Positions 36,652-46,783 are shown, counted from the first letter of the stretch. The stretch is 64,000 nt of DNA from Pseudomonas sp. PD9R (GCF_019200975.1 NZ_JAHTMR010000016.1:83102-147101), one strand, 5' to 3'. Made by a program: numbers and translations. Notes: a model not told the origin generated them from the sequence alone.

Positions 36652-37993
36652 TCAGACCACACTCGTTGAACAGGAAATTACGCAGCCCGTTGTGTTCACC
36701 AGGCTCCAGGTTGAAAGGCATGACGCGCACGCCGAGGCTGTTCATGTCACTTTCAATGCCAAAGTGTTCGTGTATCAGCAGGTTGATACGCGCCAGATAA
36801 CCTTCGGTGCCTTGCGGGCTGGTCAACGGCAACAGCACCAGCAGCAGCTGATGGTCGCGGTTGTTGCGTAGCGGCAAGTGCAAGTCGAGACCACGCTGAC
36901 TGCGCTCCAGCAACCGCGTCAGTTCTTCGTTGGCGCGCGTCATTTCGAAGGCGAACAGGCCGGCCGACAATTTGTGCTGCTCGACGTCCACCAGCGATCG
37001 CTTGAGTTGCAAGGTGAAGTGCTGTGCATCGGCATCAGCCAGTTGCAGCACCTGCGCATCGCGCAGCAACAGGTCGGCGATATGCCCGGCCAGCAACGCC
37101 AACAGGCTCAGGGTGCGATCCTGGAAGGCGAAGAACGGCATCTGCCGCACGGCCAGCACCGCCAACAAACGGCCCTCGGCATCGATCAGCGGGATACAGG
37201 CCTGCAACGACGAGAATTGCGCCGAGTGCCCGGCATCGATCAGTTCCTGACGCACGCTTACCAGCTCGCCGCGCTCCAGGCACAGCTTGACCAGACCGTC
37301 TTCGGTGTCCAGGTCCCCCATGACGCCGATGGTCGCCAAGGGTTTGGGCAGGACGCGCTCTTCGCGGTCATCCACCCGATACAAACCGGCCACCCGCAGC
37401 GAACCGTATTGACCAAGCACCGCCGCAATAGGGTCGGCCAATGCGCCCAGCGCGTCGCCTTCGTCTGGCATGACCCGCAGTTTTTCACGCAAGCCCAGCA
37501 AGGAGCTGCGCAGGCTCTGATCGCTGCCCGCCACGCGCTGCTCCAGCAGGTCGTGAGAGACCCGCAGAATCTGATGCGCGCGGGTGAATTCATCGAGACG
37601 ATACTGGCGGTAATCGTTGGCCATCTGCAGGCGTTCCAGGCGTCGTTCCCACAGATCGCGGACCTCGCCCACCAGCATTCCGCAGACCAGCACGCCGACA
37701 ATCCATGACGGCTCAAGCTGCGCATAACCGGCATGGCCGCTATAGCGCAGGGCAAACGCCGCCATCACCAACAGTGCGGCGCTAAGCAGGCCACGAACAA
37801 AACCGTAACGCACACCCAACAGCAGCGGCGCCAGAATCGGCCAGGGGAACCCGCCGTGCATTTGCATCGGGTCTTCCGGGGTCAGCCACAGGCCGAGACC
37901 AATCGCCAGGCCGGTCACCAAAAACGTTTCCAGCCAAGACACCGGGCCGCTGGCGCGAGGCGCCAGGCTGTAATCCATGTGTGGAGAATTCAT
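36629..37993 (-). CDS. pelD: c-di-GMP receptor PelD
   Basis: PelD is the inner-membrane c-di-GMP receptor that activates Pel polymerisation post-translationally. Four hydrophobic segments occupy about residues 20-110, followed by a GAF domain and a degenerate GGDEF domain. Starting at ATG 37993 (454 aa), the inhibitory-site RxxD falls at Arg367-Asp370 and a further Arg at 402, the same numbering as the residues that bind c-di-GMP in P. aeruginosa PelD. This start also has the better ribosome-binding site than the GTG at 38002 that overlaps the pelC stop. Confidence 0.94.
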   Translation of the reverse strand: MNSPHMDYSLAPRASGPVSWLETFLVTGLAIGLGLWLTPEDPMQMHGGFPWPILAPLLLGVRYGFVRGLLSAALLVMAAFALRYSGHAGYAQLEPSWIVGVLVCGMLVGEVRDLWERRLERLQMANDYRQYRLDEFTRAHQILRVSHDLLEQRVAGSDQSLRSSLLGLREKLRVMPDEGDALGALADPIAAVLGQYGSLRVAGLYRVDDREERVLPKPLATIGVMGDLDTEDGLVKLCLERGELVSVRQELIDAGHSAQFSSLQACIPLIDAEGRLLAVLAVRQMPFFAFQDRTLSLLALLAGHIADLLLRDAQVLQLADADAQHFTLQLKRSLVDVEQHKLSAGLFAFEMTRANEELTRLLERSQRGLDLHLPLRNNRDHQLLLVLLPLTSPQGTEGYLARINLLIHEHFGIESDMNSLGVRVMPFNLEPGEHNGLRNFLFNECGLNDQQVAV

Positions 37994-37998
37994 TGCGA

Positions 37999-38517
37999 TC
38001 ACTCGAACCGAAGGGCGCCAACAAGCGTATCGAGCACTTTTTGCGCAGTGCCCGCGAGGCTTTCACGGGACCAGCCCGCACGTGCGCCACTTTTGCTCCA
38101 CAGCACCCGACCGCTGTCCGCGTCGAGCACGCGCAGGCTGATACCCACTGCTGGCTCGCCATCCAGGCCGTTCTTGTACTGCCACTCTTCGACGCTGCCG
38201 GCGACCACGTAATCGAGTTTCTGCTGGCGCGCCCATTCGAGGGCACCGGCCAGACGCTCGTTGTCGTCCATCAGTGCTTGTTCACCTTGGGTGCTGACCG
38301 GGTAAACCCGTGGCTGCAGGCCGTGACTGCTGAGCACGCTGAGCAGGATTTGCTCGCTGCGCTCACCGGCCTGCGGCGTCTGCGAATAGTTGACCATCGG
38401 CACGATGCCCCACTGCGCATTGCGCGGCAGGCTCGGGCTGGCTTCGTCAGTGAAGCTGGCGCAACCGGCGACAAACAGGACCGCCAGCGCCAGGCTCAGA
38501 TTACGAATTGCTTGCAT
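37999..38517 (-). CDS. pelC: Pel outer-membrane lipoprotein PelC
   Basis: PelC is an outer-membrane lipoprotein that forms a dodecameric ring funnelling Pel to the PelB porin. The signal peptide ends in the lipobox FVAGC with Cys19 lipidated. The 172-residue length equals the P. aeruginosa protein. The conserved WGIVPMVNYSQTPQAGERSEQILLSVLSSHGL follows. It has a GGGAG ribosome-binding site and lies 28 bases after pelB. Confidence 0.94.
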   Translation of the reverse strand: MQAIRNLSLALAVLFVAGCASFTDEASPSLPRNAQWGIVPMVNYSQTPQAGERSEQILLSVLSSHGLQPRVYPVSTQGEQALMDDNERLAGALEWARQQKLDYVVAGSVEEWQYKNGLDGEPAVGISLRVLDADSGRVLWSKSGARAGWSRESLAGTAQKVLDTLVGALRFE

Positions 38518-38545
38518 ACGTTTTTCTCCCGTAGAAATTCCATGA

Positions 38546-41500
38546 TCAGCGTCCGAAACGTACGCCGTAGCTCACACCCAGTGTTCCGCCCGACTTACCA
38601 TCCCCGCCTTGTGGCGCGGATTGGTAGCCGAAGGTCAGGGCCAGTTCGTCATCACCCAGCACTTCAACGCCGATCCCGGTGTTGATGCCGTAGTTGAATG
38701 TTTGATCGGTCCATTGCCAACCCGCCGTCAGGTCCACCAGCCAGGTGTATTGCGGGCGAGTACGCACCAGCGCACCCGGCAAGCCACGGCGCCAGGAACT
38801 GCCGAAATACAGTTGCCCGTAGCGGCTTTGCAGCAGGTCGCTGGCGGTGACGGTATTTATGTCCAGCGGATTGATCGGGTCAGGCAAACCGGTCTCCGGA
38901 TCAAAGGTTTGAACCGGCGCCGCCTGCTTGACCGGCCCGCCGAAGTTACTGGACAAGTAATCCAGATTTCGGTCCTTGACCTGGTTTTTCTGATAATCGA
39001 CACCACTGCGCACGGTCCAGTTGGGGCCGGCGAATTCCAGGGTGTGGTTGAACTCCATTTTCAGCGCGTGACCATTGCCGAGGTCGTCGCCAGCACGGGT
39101 CGAAAACGATCTCTGGGCGACTTCCCAACTGAACTGATCGCGGGCACTCACGCTATGTCGGCCACCCAGCCATACGCTGTCCTGCTGACCGAAGGCGCGC
39201 ATCAAGCCACTGTCTTCGTTCTTGCGATGCCAGCCGAGGCCGGTTTCCAGTTCATCACTGACGCCCAACTGCCAGGTCCGGGACAGGCCCAGGCCGTTAC
39301 GATCGTCGTCGCTGCGCTGGCTGGTGTCGGCGAACAGCTTGTAGCTGCCGTTCTCCACCGCACGCTGCAGGGTCAGAGCCGCATTGCGCTCTTCGCCGAT
39401 TCTCGATGACTCGATGTCATCGCCACTGTAATCGCCCTGCTCCAGTACAAGATCGGCGTACCACTGATTGCCGAGGTTGTGCGCAATCTCCAGGCGTGGT
39501 GCATTGAACTCGACCCCGCCGAAGTTCTGCTCATGCCAGGACAACTGCGCACCTTGCGGCGTGAGTTCGTGGATTTCCACCGCCTGGCGACGCAGTTGCT
39601 CACGCACCGCTTGCGGTTGATCATCACCGAGTGCCGACAGGCTGGTGTCGAGTGCTTCGTCGGTGCGCCCAAGACGACTGAGGGCCTGCGCGCGCTGCGC
39701 CGGATTCAGATCGCTGCTGGCCAAAAGCGTTTCGACCTGTGCCTTGTTACGGCTGCGCAGGGCCTGTTGAATCTGCTCGTAACGCTCGACCTTCAAGCCC
39801 TGACTGCGCGCCCAATCCAGCCATTGATCCTTTTGCGATTCCTGGTTGGTCGCATCGAGACGCGCCAGCAAACGTTCGAACCACAATTGCAGCATTGCCG
39901 GCGAGCCGTCCTGCCACTTCATCACTTGCTGTTGGGCTTTGCGCGGCGAGTAACTGCTGGCCATCAGGCGCAACCAGATGCCGTAGCGCTGCGACGATGG
40001 CTGAACGTTTTCACCTTCAGGACTGCGCAACAACTTCAGGCGCAGACGCTGGGCCGCATCCTGGTAACCGGCACTCTCCAGCGCATCGGCGTAGGCCGCT
40101 TGTACCAGCCAATCCTGAGAACTGCCCTTGAGGTACATCCGATACCAGGCCAGCGCTTCGCTGTCGCGACCGAGCATCTGGCTGGCACTGGCGAACGGCA
40201 ACCACAGGATCCGGTCTTCGCGCGCCTGAGCCTTCCATTTCGTCAGCAACGGTTTGAGTTCCGCAGTGTTGCCTTGATCGACGTAGAGCCACATCAGACG
40301 CTCGCGGAACAAATTGTCCTCGGGGAACCGTTCCAGGCCTTCTTTGTAAAGGCGCTGAGCCTCGTCGGTCTGGCCTTTCTGCACCGCCAGCGCACCGCGA
40401 ACCGCTAACACCTGGGCCTGCCCGAAGGCCGCCGGGTATTGTTCGGCGTCCTTGAGCAGCGACTCCACTTGCGGCCAGTCCTGCAATTCCTGGGCTTGCT
40501 GCAACGCTTCGACCAGCCGTTGCTGATCGTGGGTGCGCTGCCAGCTGCCCACCATCAACTGCAAGGAACGCTGCGGATTGCTGGTGCGATAAAGGGTGAT
40601 CAACTGACTCTCGTCGCCGCTGTTGAGCGAGCCCTTGAGCGCCAGCATTTTTTCCAGCGACACTTGCAGTTCATCGTCGAGTTCCAGGTCCCACGCCAGT
40701 GCCGCACGGGAACGCCAGTAATTCGGATCGGTGATCGTGTGGTTATCGACTTGCAACACCTGCCATGCAGCCTTGTTGTCGAACAGTTTCAGGTCGGTGT
40801 CGACCCAATCGACGCGCTCCGTGGTGGTCAGCGCGAACCGCTTCGAATAGTCCGTGTACACCTTTGCCTTGGCCGCATATTGCCCGGTGTTTTCCAGGTT
40901 TTGCAGCAGGCGTGTCCAGGCCAGCCGATGCTGCGGGTACTTGCGCAAATAAGTGTGCAGCCAGGCTTCTGCCTGTTTCGGCGTGCCCCGCGATTCGTGG
41001 CCGTAAATCAGCGCATCGAGTTCGACATCGGTCAGCGCACGCTGATCCATGATCTCGGCGAGCAATGGAATTGACCGGTCAAAATCAAACTGCTGACTGG
41101 CCAGGCGCCAGGCGTGCTCACGGGTTTCTGCTGATTCGCGCAGCTTCAGCAGGCGAATCCAGTAACCCAGCGCAGTATCGGTTTCGCCACGCCATTCGCC
41201 CAACTGAGCCATTTGTTCCAGCAAGTGCAGGTCTTCGGGCTGTTCGAGCAGCAGTTGCTGACCGCTGTCCCAGGCACCCGGCAAATCGCCAAGGGCCAGG
41301 CGCATGCTGAAGTCTTTCTGCAGGATTTGCGGGTCGTCCGGCTGCAAGACACGCCACTGTTGCAGGAAGCGTTGCGCCAGATCGAAGCGCTTGCTTGCGA
41401 TCGCCACGTCGACACCTTGCTGCACCCACGCCGTATCGGTTTGCGGATTGATCAGCCGGTCGATTTCATCGGCGAGCACTTGTACGGCCTGGTCGCCCTG

Positions 41501-42184
41501 CCCGGACGCCAACAGACTGTTGAATGCCAGTTGCGCGTACTCACGACGCTCGGCAGCTTGCTCACTGGCCTTTTTCAGCTCCAGATAAATCCCTGCGGCC
41601 CGGCCCGGTTGCTCTCCGGCCAGATACCACTGCGCGGCTGACTTGAGGGCATCGCTGCGCAATTGCGGATCACGCGCAGCGATTTCTTCATAGACGCTGG
41701 CGGCAAAGGCCGGCGCCTGCAAGTTCAACGCGAGTTTGGCCAGACTTTGCAATTGCGGCAGCGGCAACAGGCGGTGATCGAAGCTCTTCAGACGCTCCAC
41801 CAACGCCTGCTGCGTGATCAGGTCGCTGCCCTTCGCCGCTTCCAGTGCATCGAGTTCCAGCCGGTAATACGCCTGCAACTCCTGGTTTGGTTTGGGCCAG
41901 TTTTCCAGATGCTGACGGGCCTTGGTGTAATCGCCGAGACGGATCAGCAGATCAATCAATTGCAGCCGCAGGTGATCGTCTTCCGGGTGAGCAGTGAGCA
42001 GCAGCTCGGCATAGTTGGCCGAGACCGCATCCGGCTCGCGACCATCGGGCTGGAACACTTCTTCGCGCTGGAAGGTCGCCCACAACAGGCCACCCACGGC
42101 AACCGCCACCACCGCCAATGCCCATGGGTTGAGCAGGCGGCTGCTTTTAGTGACCGAAGAATTAGTTGCAGAGGAGCTGACCAT
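38546..42184 (-). CDS. pelB: Pel outer-membrane secretin-like porin PelB (TPR + beta barrel)
   Basis: PelB exports Pel across the outer membrane and holds PelA in the periplasm through its TPR repeats. The 1212-residue protein has one N-terminal membrane segment (about residues 20-38), a very long Leu/Ala/Gln-rich helical TPR region (about 45-880) and a C-terminal beta barrel of about 300 residues rich in alternating aromatic residues, ending GVSYGVRFGR. Length is close to P. aeruginosa PelB. It overlaps pelA by 23 bases. Confidence 0.94.
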   Translation of the reverse strand: MVSSSATNSSVTKSSRLLNPWALAVVAVAVGGLLWATFQREEVFQPDGREPDAVSANYAELLLTAHPEDDHLRLQLIDLLIRLGDYTKARQHLENWPKPNQELQAYYRLELDALEAAKGSDLITQQALVERLKSFDHRLLPLPQLQSLAKLALNLQAPAFAASVYEEIAARDPQLRSDALKSAAQWYLAGEQPGRAAGIYLELKKASEQAAERREYAQLAFNSLLASGQGDQAVQVLADEIDRLINPQTDTAWVQQGVDVAIASKRFDLAQRFLQQWRVLQPDDPQILQKDFSMRLALGDLPGAWDSGQQLLLEQPEDLHLLEQMAQLGEWRGETDTALGYWIRLLKLRESAETREHAWRLASQQFDFDRSIPLLAEIMDQRALTDVELDALIYGHESRGTPKQAEAWLHTYLRKYPQHRLAWTRLLQNLENTGQYAAKAKVYTDYSKRFALTTTERVDWVDTDLKLFDNKAAWQVLQVDNHTITDPNYWRSRAALAWDLELDDELQVSLEKMLALKGSLNSGDESQLITLYRTSNPQRSLQLMVGSWQRTHDQQRLVEALQQAQELQDWPQVESLLKDAEQYPAAFGQAQVLAVRGALAVQKGQTDEAQRLYKEGLERFPEDNLFRERLMWLYVDQGNTAELKPLLTKWKAQAREDRILWLPFASASQMLGRDSEALAWYRMYLKGSSQDWLVQAAYADALESAGYQDAAQRLRLKLLRSPEGENVQPSSQRYGIWLRLMASSYSPRKAQQQVMKWQDGSPAMLQLWFERLLARLDATNQESQKDQWLDWARSQGLKVERYEQIQQALRSRNKAQVETLLASSDLNPAQRAQALSRLGRTDEALDTSLSALGDDQPQAVREQLRRQAVEIHELTPQGAQLSWHEQNFGGVEFNAPRLEIAHNLGNQWYADLVLEQGDYSGDDIESSRIGEERNAALTLQRAVENGSYKLFADTSQRSDDDRNGLGLSRTWQLGVSDELETGLGWHRKNEDSGLMRAFGQQDSVWLGGRHSVSARDQFSWEVAQRSFSTRAGDDLGNGHALKMEFNHTLEFAGPNWTVRSGVDYQKNQVKDRNLDYLSSNFGGPVKQAAPVQTFDPETGLPDPINPLDINTVTASDLLQSRYGQLYFGSSWRRGLPGALVRTRPQYTWLVDLTAGWQWTDQTFNYGINTGIGVEVLGDDELALTFGYQSAPQGGDGKSGGTLGVSYGVRFGR

Positions 42185-44975
42185 TACTCACCTGCTTCAT
42201 TGGTAATTGAAAAGTCCACAGGCCGGCGGATGCCTTGCCTGCAAAACGCTGTCCATCCACTTCGACCCGGCAAGCGCTCGCGGAGCGCACCGAGAAGCTC
42301 AGGTCAATTTGACCGGCAAACGAAAAACTCACGCGTTGGTCATCCAGGTAACGCCAGTCCAGCAACGGCAAATTGGCCTCTTCAAGGGCGGGTCTTGAAT
42401 CCCGGTCAGGGCGCAGCACCAGCAACGCATGGTCACTGCTCAAGTGCACGTAACGGCCCTGAGGCAAATCACGAACCCCGGCGATGCCTTGGGAACGCAG
42501 CAAGTCTGGCCAGCCCATTTGCGGATCAAGGCGCACGGTGCGCAACGCATCCATGCCACGAATCTGCCAGTCGCCGTCGGCGGTACGCGCCAGGCTGGCC
42601 TGATACAGACCGTGCAAACGATCGAGGTAGTCGCTCATCCACAGCGACATAGGCTGCTGCTCGCGCATGTAGCCGTAGATCTCGTTCATCGCCTTGATCG
42701 AAGCCTGCTTGGTGCTCGAATAGAAGTGGTAATAGAGGTGCAGGCCGCGCAGGCGTCGTGGGCTGTCGGTCAGTTCGAAGGTGTCGATCACGTCGCGAAA
42801 ACCGTAGTACGGACCTTTCCAGAGGTTGGTATAGAGGTTCTCGTTGATGATCGGCGCGTAGTACTGCAAACCGCCTGCGGTAGGACGCAACAACGGGTTC
42901 AGGCCCGTCAGCGACGGATTGGCCTTGGTCAGCATGGTTTCGGCGCCGTTGACGTTTTTCAGACCCGCGTCATAGGCCAGTTTGATCGTGGCCGCCGACG
43001 GCAAGGCGTCGCCTGGCCAGAAGATCAGCTTCACCGGTTTTTCCGGGGTGGTCAGTTGCTGGTTGATGTAATCGCGCGAGCCAAAAATCTCACGGCGGAA
43101 ATCCAGTTTGTCGTAATTCGGAATGGCCATTTTCAGGCCGTACTCCGCATTGAAACCCTCGCGTTTCTGCGCGACTTCCGGCTGCATGAAAAACGGATGG
43201 CTAAAGGTGTGCGTGGCGACTTCAACTTTAGGGTTGGCAAACAACTCGCGAGCGATGGGCTCCAGTTCTTTGGCCAGAAACGGAAACATCCCTCGCGGGG
43301 AAATCTCGCCTTCGACGATCGACACCGAAGTCAGGAACGGGTTGGGCCGGATGAAATCGTCGAGCACCTGCTTGCCCGCGTAAGGCGTGCCGCGCACTTC
43401 GGCGCGCGACGGGAAACCATCGCCGTCGATGTGCACCGTGGCGATGCGCCGACCGTTTTCGGTGGTGGTGTCCGGACGCGGCTGCACGGGCAGGCGCAGG
43501 CTGGCCTGGAGGAACGCGAACGGATCGAGAATCCAGCGGCTGCGCTCGTTGTTGGTTTCGAGGATATAAGGGGCAAGCGCCAGGCCACCCCAACTGGCCA
43601 CCGCGACAGGGGCAAACGTTTGGCCCCCTTCGCCAGTTAACAGTAGCGCAGGTTTAGGACCGCCTGGCAGCACTGAAACAGCGGTCAGGTCACGGGATCG
43701 GGGCTGCACCGGTGCTTCGAACGCCCCGAGCAGCGCCTTGTCCTGATAAGTGATGGTCAATGCTTGCGTGGCCGGCGGCGCACCGCGACTCAGGCCCAGA
43801 CGCTTGAGCAGCAACTTGTCTTCGACCGGCAGGCCGGCGAAAAACACCAGCGGCACCTGCTCGTCCAGACGCTTGCCAAGCCAGCGGTTAAACGCCGGGC
43901 TGTCCTGCGGCGGGCCACTGGTCATCCAGGTAATGATACCGGCGTACAAACCGCTGAAACGGTGGTCCGGCAACGACTCGTCAGCCGCCAGGTAGTCAAC
44001 CCGATAGCCCAGGTATTCGAGCAGACCGCCGAGCAGCGTGTGCCCGGCGTTGCGGATGACGTCGCCTTCTCGCGGGTCGTAAACCAGCGCGATGCGACGT
44101 GGCTGGACTTCGATGCTGCTGATGCCCATCGAGTCCAGGTCGGGTGTACCAATGTAAGGAATGAAACCTTCTTCGCGCAGACGCTTGGCCAGCTTGCGCG
44201 CTTCGTCGCGACGCTCTGGCGGCAAATAGTCGATGGCCACCAGCGGGATGCCCTTGGCGCGTAGCGGTTGCAGCTGGGTTTCCAGCCACTGGCGATCCGC
44301 TTCGGGCACTGGGCGATAACGTTTGGCGGAAGCATCCCAGCCGGCGTGGATGGACTCGACGGCCACTGCGGCGGCGACACCATCGAGTTCTGCCAATACT
44401 TCAAAGCCACGATTGAAAAACAGCTTCAGGTTCGGCTGACGCTGATGCAGTTCACGCAGCAAACTGGCGAGGGCGTGGCGCTGTGCTTCCCGCGACGCTT
44501 CTGGCATCAGCTGGAAACTGTCGAGGGTGTCGAGGAACAACCCGGCATAACCTTCGGCTTGAAGTTCCTTGGCGCGATTGAACAAATGCTCACGCCAGGC
44601 CGGGGCGGTGAGGTCCATGACCTGACTGTCCCAGGCGCCGTTTCGCACCGGGCTGACCGCCTTACTCAAGCCGGCCTTGTCGATGGCCGCCTTGTTGCCG
44701 CTGAACTCACCTATCGACAAGTAAGCGAACGGCTGGCTGCCCAACTTGCGCAGGGTTTTGACGTCGCCCGCCGACACGTGCCCCGGCTCGACCACCGCCC
44801 AGTCGAACTGCGCCAGCTCGGAGATGGGCGGTTCGTCGGCGTACCAAAAGGTCACGCTGGAGGGTGGCGTCAATACAGCCGCCTGCACGGCAGGCCCGCT
44901 CACACACAGTGCCAGAGCGGCTAACAGTCGCTTGGCGACCGAGCGGACACGCGTCCTGCGAAAAACGATTTCCAT
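42162..44975 (-). CDS. pelA: Pel hydrolase/deacetylase PelA
   Basis: PelA is a periplasmic bifunctional enzyme that deacetylates Pel and cleaves it as an alpha-1,4-N-acetylgalactosaminidase. The 937-residue protein has a signal peptide (LLAALALCVSGPAVQA), an N-terminal GH114/166-type hydrolase domain with Glu207 in VAVESIHAGWD, and a polysaccharide deacetylase domain with Asp517/Asp519 in HIDGDGF and His589/His593 in THTFSHP. All these are exactly 11 positions from the known P. aeruginosa residues (E218, D528, D530, H600, H604), so both active sites look intact. Confidence 0.95.
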   Translation of the reverse strand: MEIVFRRTRVRSVAKRLLAALALCVSGPAVQAAVLTPPSSVTFWYADEPPISELAQFDWAVVEPGHVSAGDVKTLRKLGSQPFAYLSIGEFSGNKAAIDKAGLSKAVSPVRNGAWDSQVMDLTAPAWREHLFNRAKELQAEGYAGLFLDTLDSFQLMPEASREAQRHALASLLRELHQRQPNLKLFFNRGFEVLAELDGVAAAVAVESIHAGWDASAKRYRPVPEADRQWLETQLQPLRAKGIPLVAIDYLPPERRDEARKLAKRLREEGFIPYIGTPDLDSMGISSIEVQPRRIALVYDPREGDVIRNAGHTLLGGLLEYLGYRVDYLAADESLPDHRFSGLYAGIITWMTSGPPQDSPAFNRWLGKRLDEQVPLVFFAGLPVEDKLLLKRLGLSRGAPPATQALTITYQDKALLGAFEAPVQPRSRDLTAVSVLPGGPKPALLLTGEGGQTFAPVAVASWGGLALAPYILETNNERSRWILDPFAFLQASLRLPVQPRPDTTTENGRRIATVHIDGDGFPSRAEVRGTPYAGKQVLDDFIRPNPFLTSVSIVEGEISPRGMFPFLAKELEPIARELFANPKVEVATHTFSHPFFMQPEVAQKREGFNAEYGLKMAIPNYDKLDFRREIFGSRDYINQQLTTPEKPVKLIFWPGDALPSAATIKLAYDAGLKNVNGAETMLTKANPSLTGLNPLLRPTAGGLQYYAPIINENLYTNLWKGPYYGFRDVIDTFELTDSPRRLRGLHLYYHFYSSTKQASIKAMNEIYGYMREQQPMSLWMSDYLDRLHGLYQASLARTADGDWQIRGMDALRTVRLDPQMGWPDLLRSQGIAGVRDLPQGRYVHLSSDHALLVLRPDRDSRPALEEANLPLLDWRYLDDQRVSFSFAGQIDLSFSVRSASACRVEVDGQRFAGKASAGLWTFQLPMKQVSNGQLLCN

Positions 44976-45037
44976 AACTCACTCTTGAAATGACTGAACC
45001 CGTACCGCTTGAACGTCGGGCAGTAGAACTGACCGAG

Positions 45038-45970
45038 TCAAAGACTGCGGATGAGCTGCGCTAGACCCTTGCCGATAGACGTCGGTTCCGGGAGTTTGAA
45101 ACGCTCGAGCAGGCGAGCATTGTTGGCGCGCGAATGGCGAATGTCGCCCTGACGAGGTGCCTGATGATTCACGATCAAGGGGTTACCGGTAGCCGTCCCC
45201 AATTCCGCGATCAAATCATTCAGGCTGGTGGAGCGGCTGAGGCCGATGTTCACCGCACCGGGTTTCGGCTCGTCAGCCTCTACGGCCTGGAGCAGAATGC
45301 TGACCAGGTCCTCGACATAGACGAAATCACGGGTCTGCTCACCGTCGCCGAAGATCGACACTGGCTGCTTGTTCATTGCCCGCTCGGTGAAAATGCTGAT
45401 CACGCCGGAGTACGGCGAAGACGGGTCCTGGCGTGGGCCAAAGATGTTGAAGAACCTGAGGATCACCGGCTCCAGGCCATGTTCGCGGCGGTAGAAGTCC
45501 AGGTAGTACTCACTGGCCAGTTTGTCGCTGGCATACGGCGTGAGCGGCGACTTCGGAGTGTCTTCATCAATCGCCGAGCCTTCGCCATTGTTGCCATAAA
45601 TGGCAGCGCTGGAGGCGAACACGACGCGCTTGACCCCGGCCTTCAACATGCTTTCACAGACGTTGAGCGTGCCGACGAAATTACTTTGATGGGTACTGAC
45701 CGGATCATCCACCGACGCTTGCACCGAGGCCACCGCCGCCAGGTGCACGACCGCGTTGCAATCACGCATGGCCTGGGCCACGGCGGCGCTGTCGGCGACA
45801 TCGCCGACGACCAGGTTCAGGTTGGCATTGTCCATTGGCAAGTTGCTGACCTTGCCGGTAGACAGGTTATCCAGCACGCGAACCTTATGTCCCTTGGCCA
45901 GCAATGCTTCCACGAGGTGCGACCCAATAAATCCAGCACCGCCAGTGACCAATACTCGCTCGACAAACAT
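45038..45970 (-). CDS. pelX: UDP-GlcNAc C4-epimerase PelX
   Basis: This 310-residue SDR epimerase has the NAD-binding GGAGFIG at residues 10-16, catalytic SS(120-121)AAIYG and Y146ASDK150 (Y-x3-K), and RFFNIFGPRQDP. It lies 62 bases upstream of pelA on the same strand, exactly where pelX is described in P. protegens, in which it converts UDP-GlcNAc to UDP-GalNAc for Pel. By sequence alone GalE-type and WbpP-type epimerases are hard to separate, so the substrate is inferred from context. Confidence 0.88.
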   Translation of the reverse strand: MFVERVLVTGGAGFIGSHLVEALLAKGHKVRVLDNLSTGKVSNLPMDNANLNLVVGDVADSAAVAQAMRDCNAVVHLAAVASVQASVDDPVSTHQSNFVGTLNVCESMLKAGVKRVVFASSAAIYGNNGEGSAIDEDTPKSPLTPYASDKLASEYYLDFYRREHGLEPVILRFFNIFGPRQDPSSPYSGVISIFTERAMNKQPVSIFGDGEQTRDFVYVEDLVSILLQAVEADEPKPGAVNIGLSRSTSLNDLIAELGTATGNPLIVNHQAPRQGDIRHSRANNARLLERFKLPEPTSIGKGLAQLIRSL

Positions 45971-46238
45971 GAAATTTCTTCCTGAAGATTCAAGCGGATA
46001 CTAGAGTTTGAAGTCCGCTAACGGTGTGGGCTCGCTCAATCATTTCGGGTGAGAAGCATGTAAAACCACCCGGTCACAAGCGACATTTTTATGGCGCTAG
46101 GCCATCAAAAGGCGGCAAATAATGGGAGATCAAACAGGCACTGTCAATAGCCCGTCTATTTTGCTTTCCAATAGCCAAACATTATGAAAACAAGTCATTT
46201 TTTTGACGACGTTTATCAGCTCCACTGGAGATGGAACC
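45971..46238. promoter_or_regulatory. Intergenic region upstream of pelX-pelA (presumed pel promoter)
   Basis: About 268 bases separate pelX from the divergent isochorismatase-like gene. The pel operon must be transcribed leftwards from here or from the pelX-pelA gap. I see AT-rich stretches at about 46080-46210 but cannot assign FleQ, AmrZ, RpoS or other sites by eye. Confidence 0.4.
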
Positions 46239-46691
46239 GTGCACCAAGCCCTCCTCATCATTGATGTCCAACCAAGCTTTTCCCCACCCCAATGGCTCAT
46301 CGATGGAATCCAGGCGCTCATCGGCACGATGCCCAGCGTCGCCACGGTTGAACGCCACGACGAATCGAAAACGCCCTTCCAGAAACGACTCGGCTGGCAT
46401 CCCGCCCCGAACGACGACAGCCTGATTCAGGCCGACCGGATATTCATCAAGTACGGCTACGCACCGACCGCCGAAACCATCGCGTATTTGAAGAGCCTGG
46501 AGGTCGATCGGGTTTTGGTGTGCGGTCTGCAAGCCGAAACCTGCTGCCTCGCGGCCGGGTTCGCGCTGTTTGATGCGGGGTTGCAGCCGACGTTGATCAC
46601 GGACTTGACGGTGGGGTCGTCACTGGATCGGTCGGGTGGGTTGGGGGTCAGGCTTTGGCGTCACTTCACAGTCAACCGCCAAAACACGTAG
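46239..46691 (+). CDS. Isochorismatase-family cysteine hydrolase
   Basis: This 150-residue protein has the isochorismatase (cysteine hydrolase) fold. The catalytic triad is visible as Asp in HQALLIIDVQPSF, Lys in RIFIKYGY and Cys in GLQAETCCLAAGFALFDAG. The family includes nicotinamidases, isochorismatases and other amidases, so the substrate is unknown. I chose GTG 46239 because GGAG lies eight bases upstream; an in-frame ATG at 46203 lacks a ribosome-binding site. It stands alone, divergent from pelX. Confidence 0.85.
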   Translation: MHQALLIIDVQPSFSPPQWLIDGIQALIGTMPSVATVERHDESKTPFQKRLGWHPAPNDDSLIQADRIFIKYGYAPTAETIAYLKSLEVDRVLVCGLQAETCCLAAGFALFDAGLQPTLITDLTVGSSLDRSGGLGVRLWRHFTVNRQNT

Positions 46692-46783
46692 GAACTGCAT
46701 CCCGGCGGCCGTACTTCGCTTCTGTCAGAAGAAAAAGATGGACGACGTCAAACCGTCCAATTTTTCACATTCCAATTCGAGCT

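Noticed and set aside
32780..45970. Pel locus as a recently acquired island
   Set aside because: Codon style looks like the flanks, no integrase or direct repeats are seen, and the locus is common in the group.
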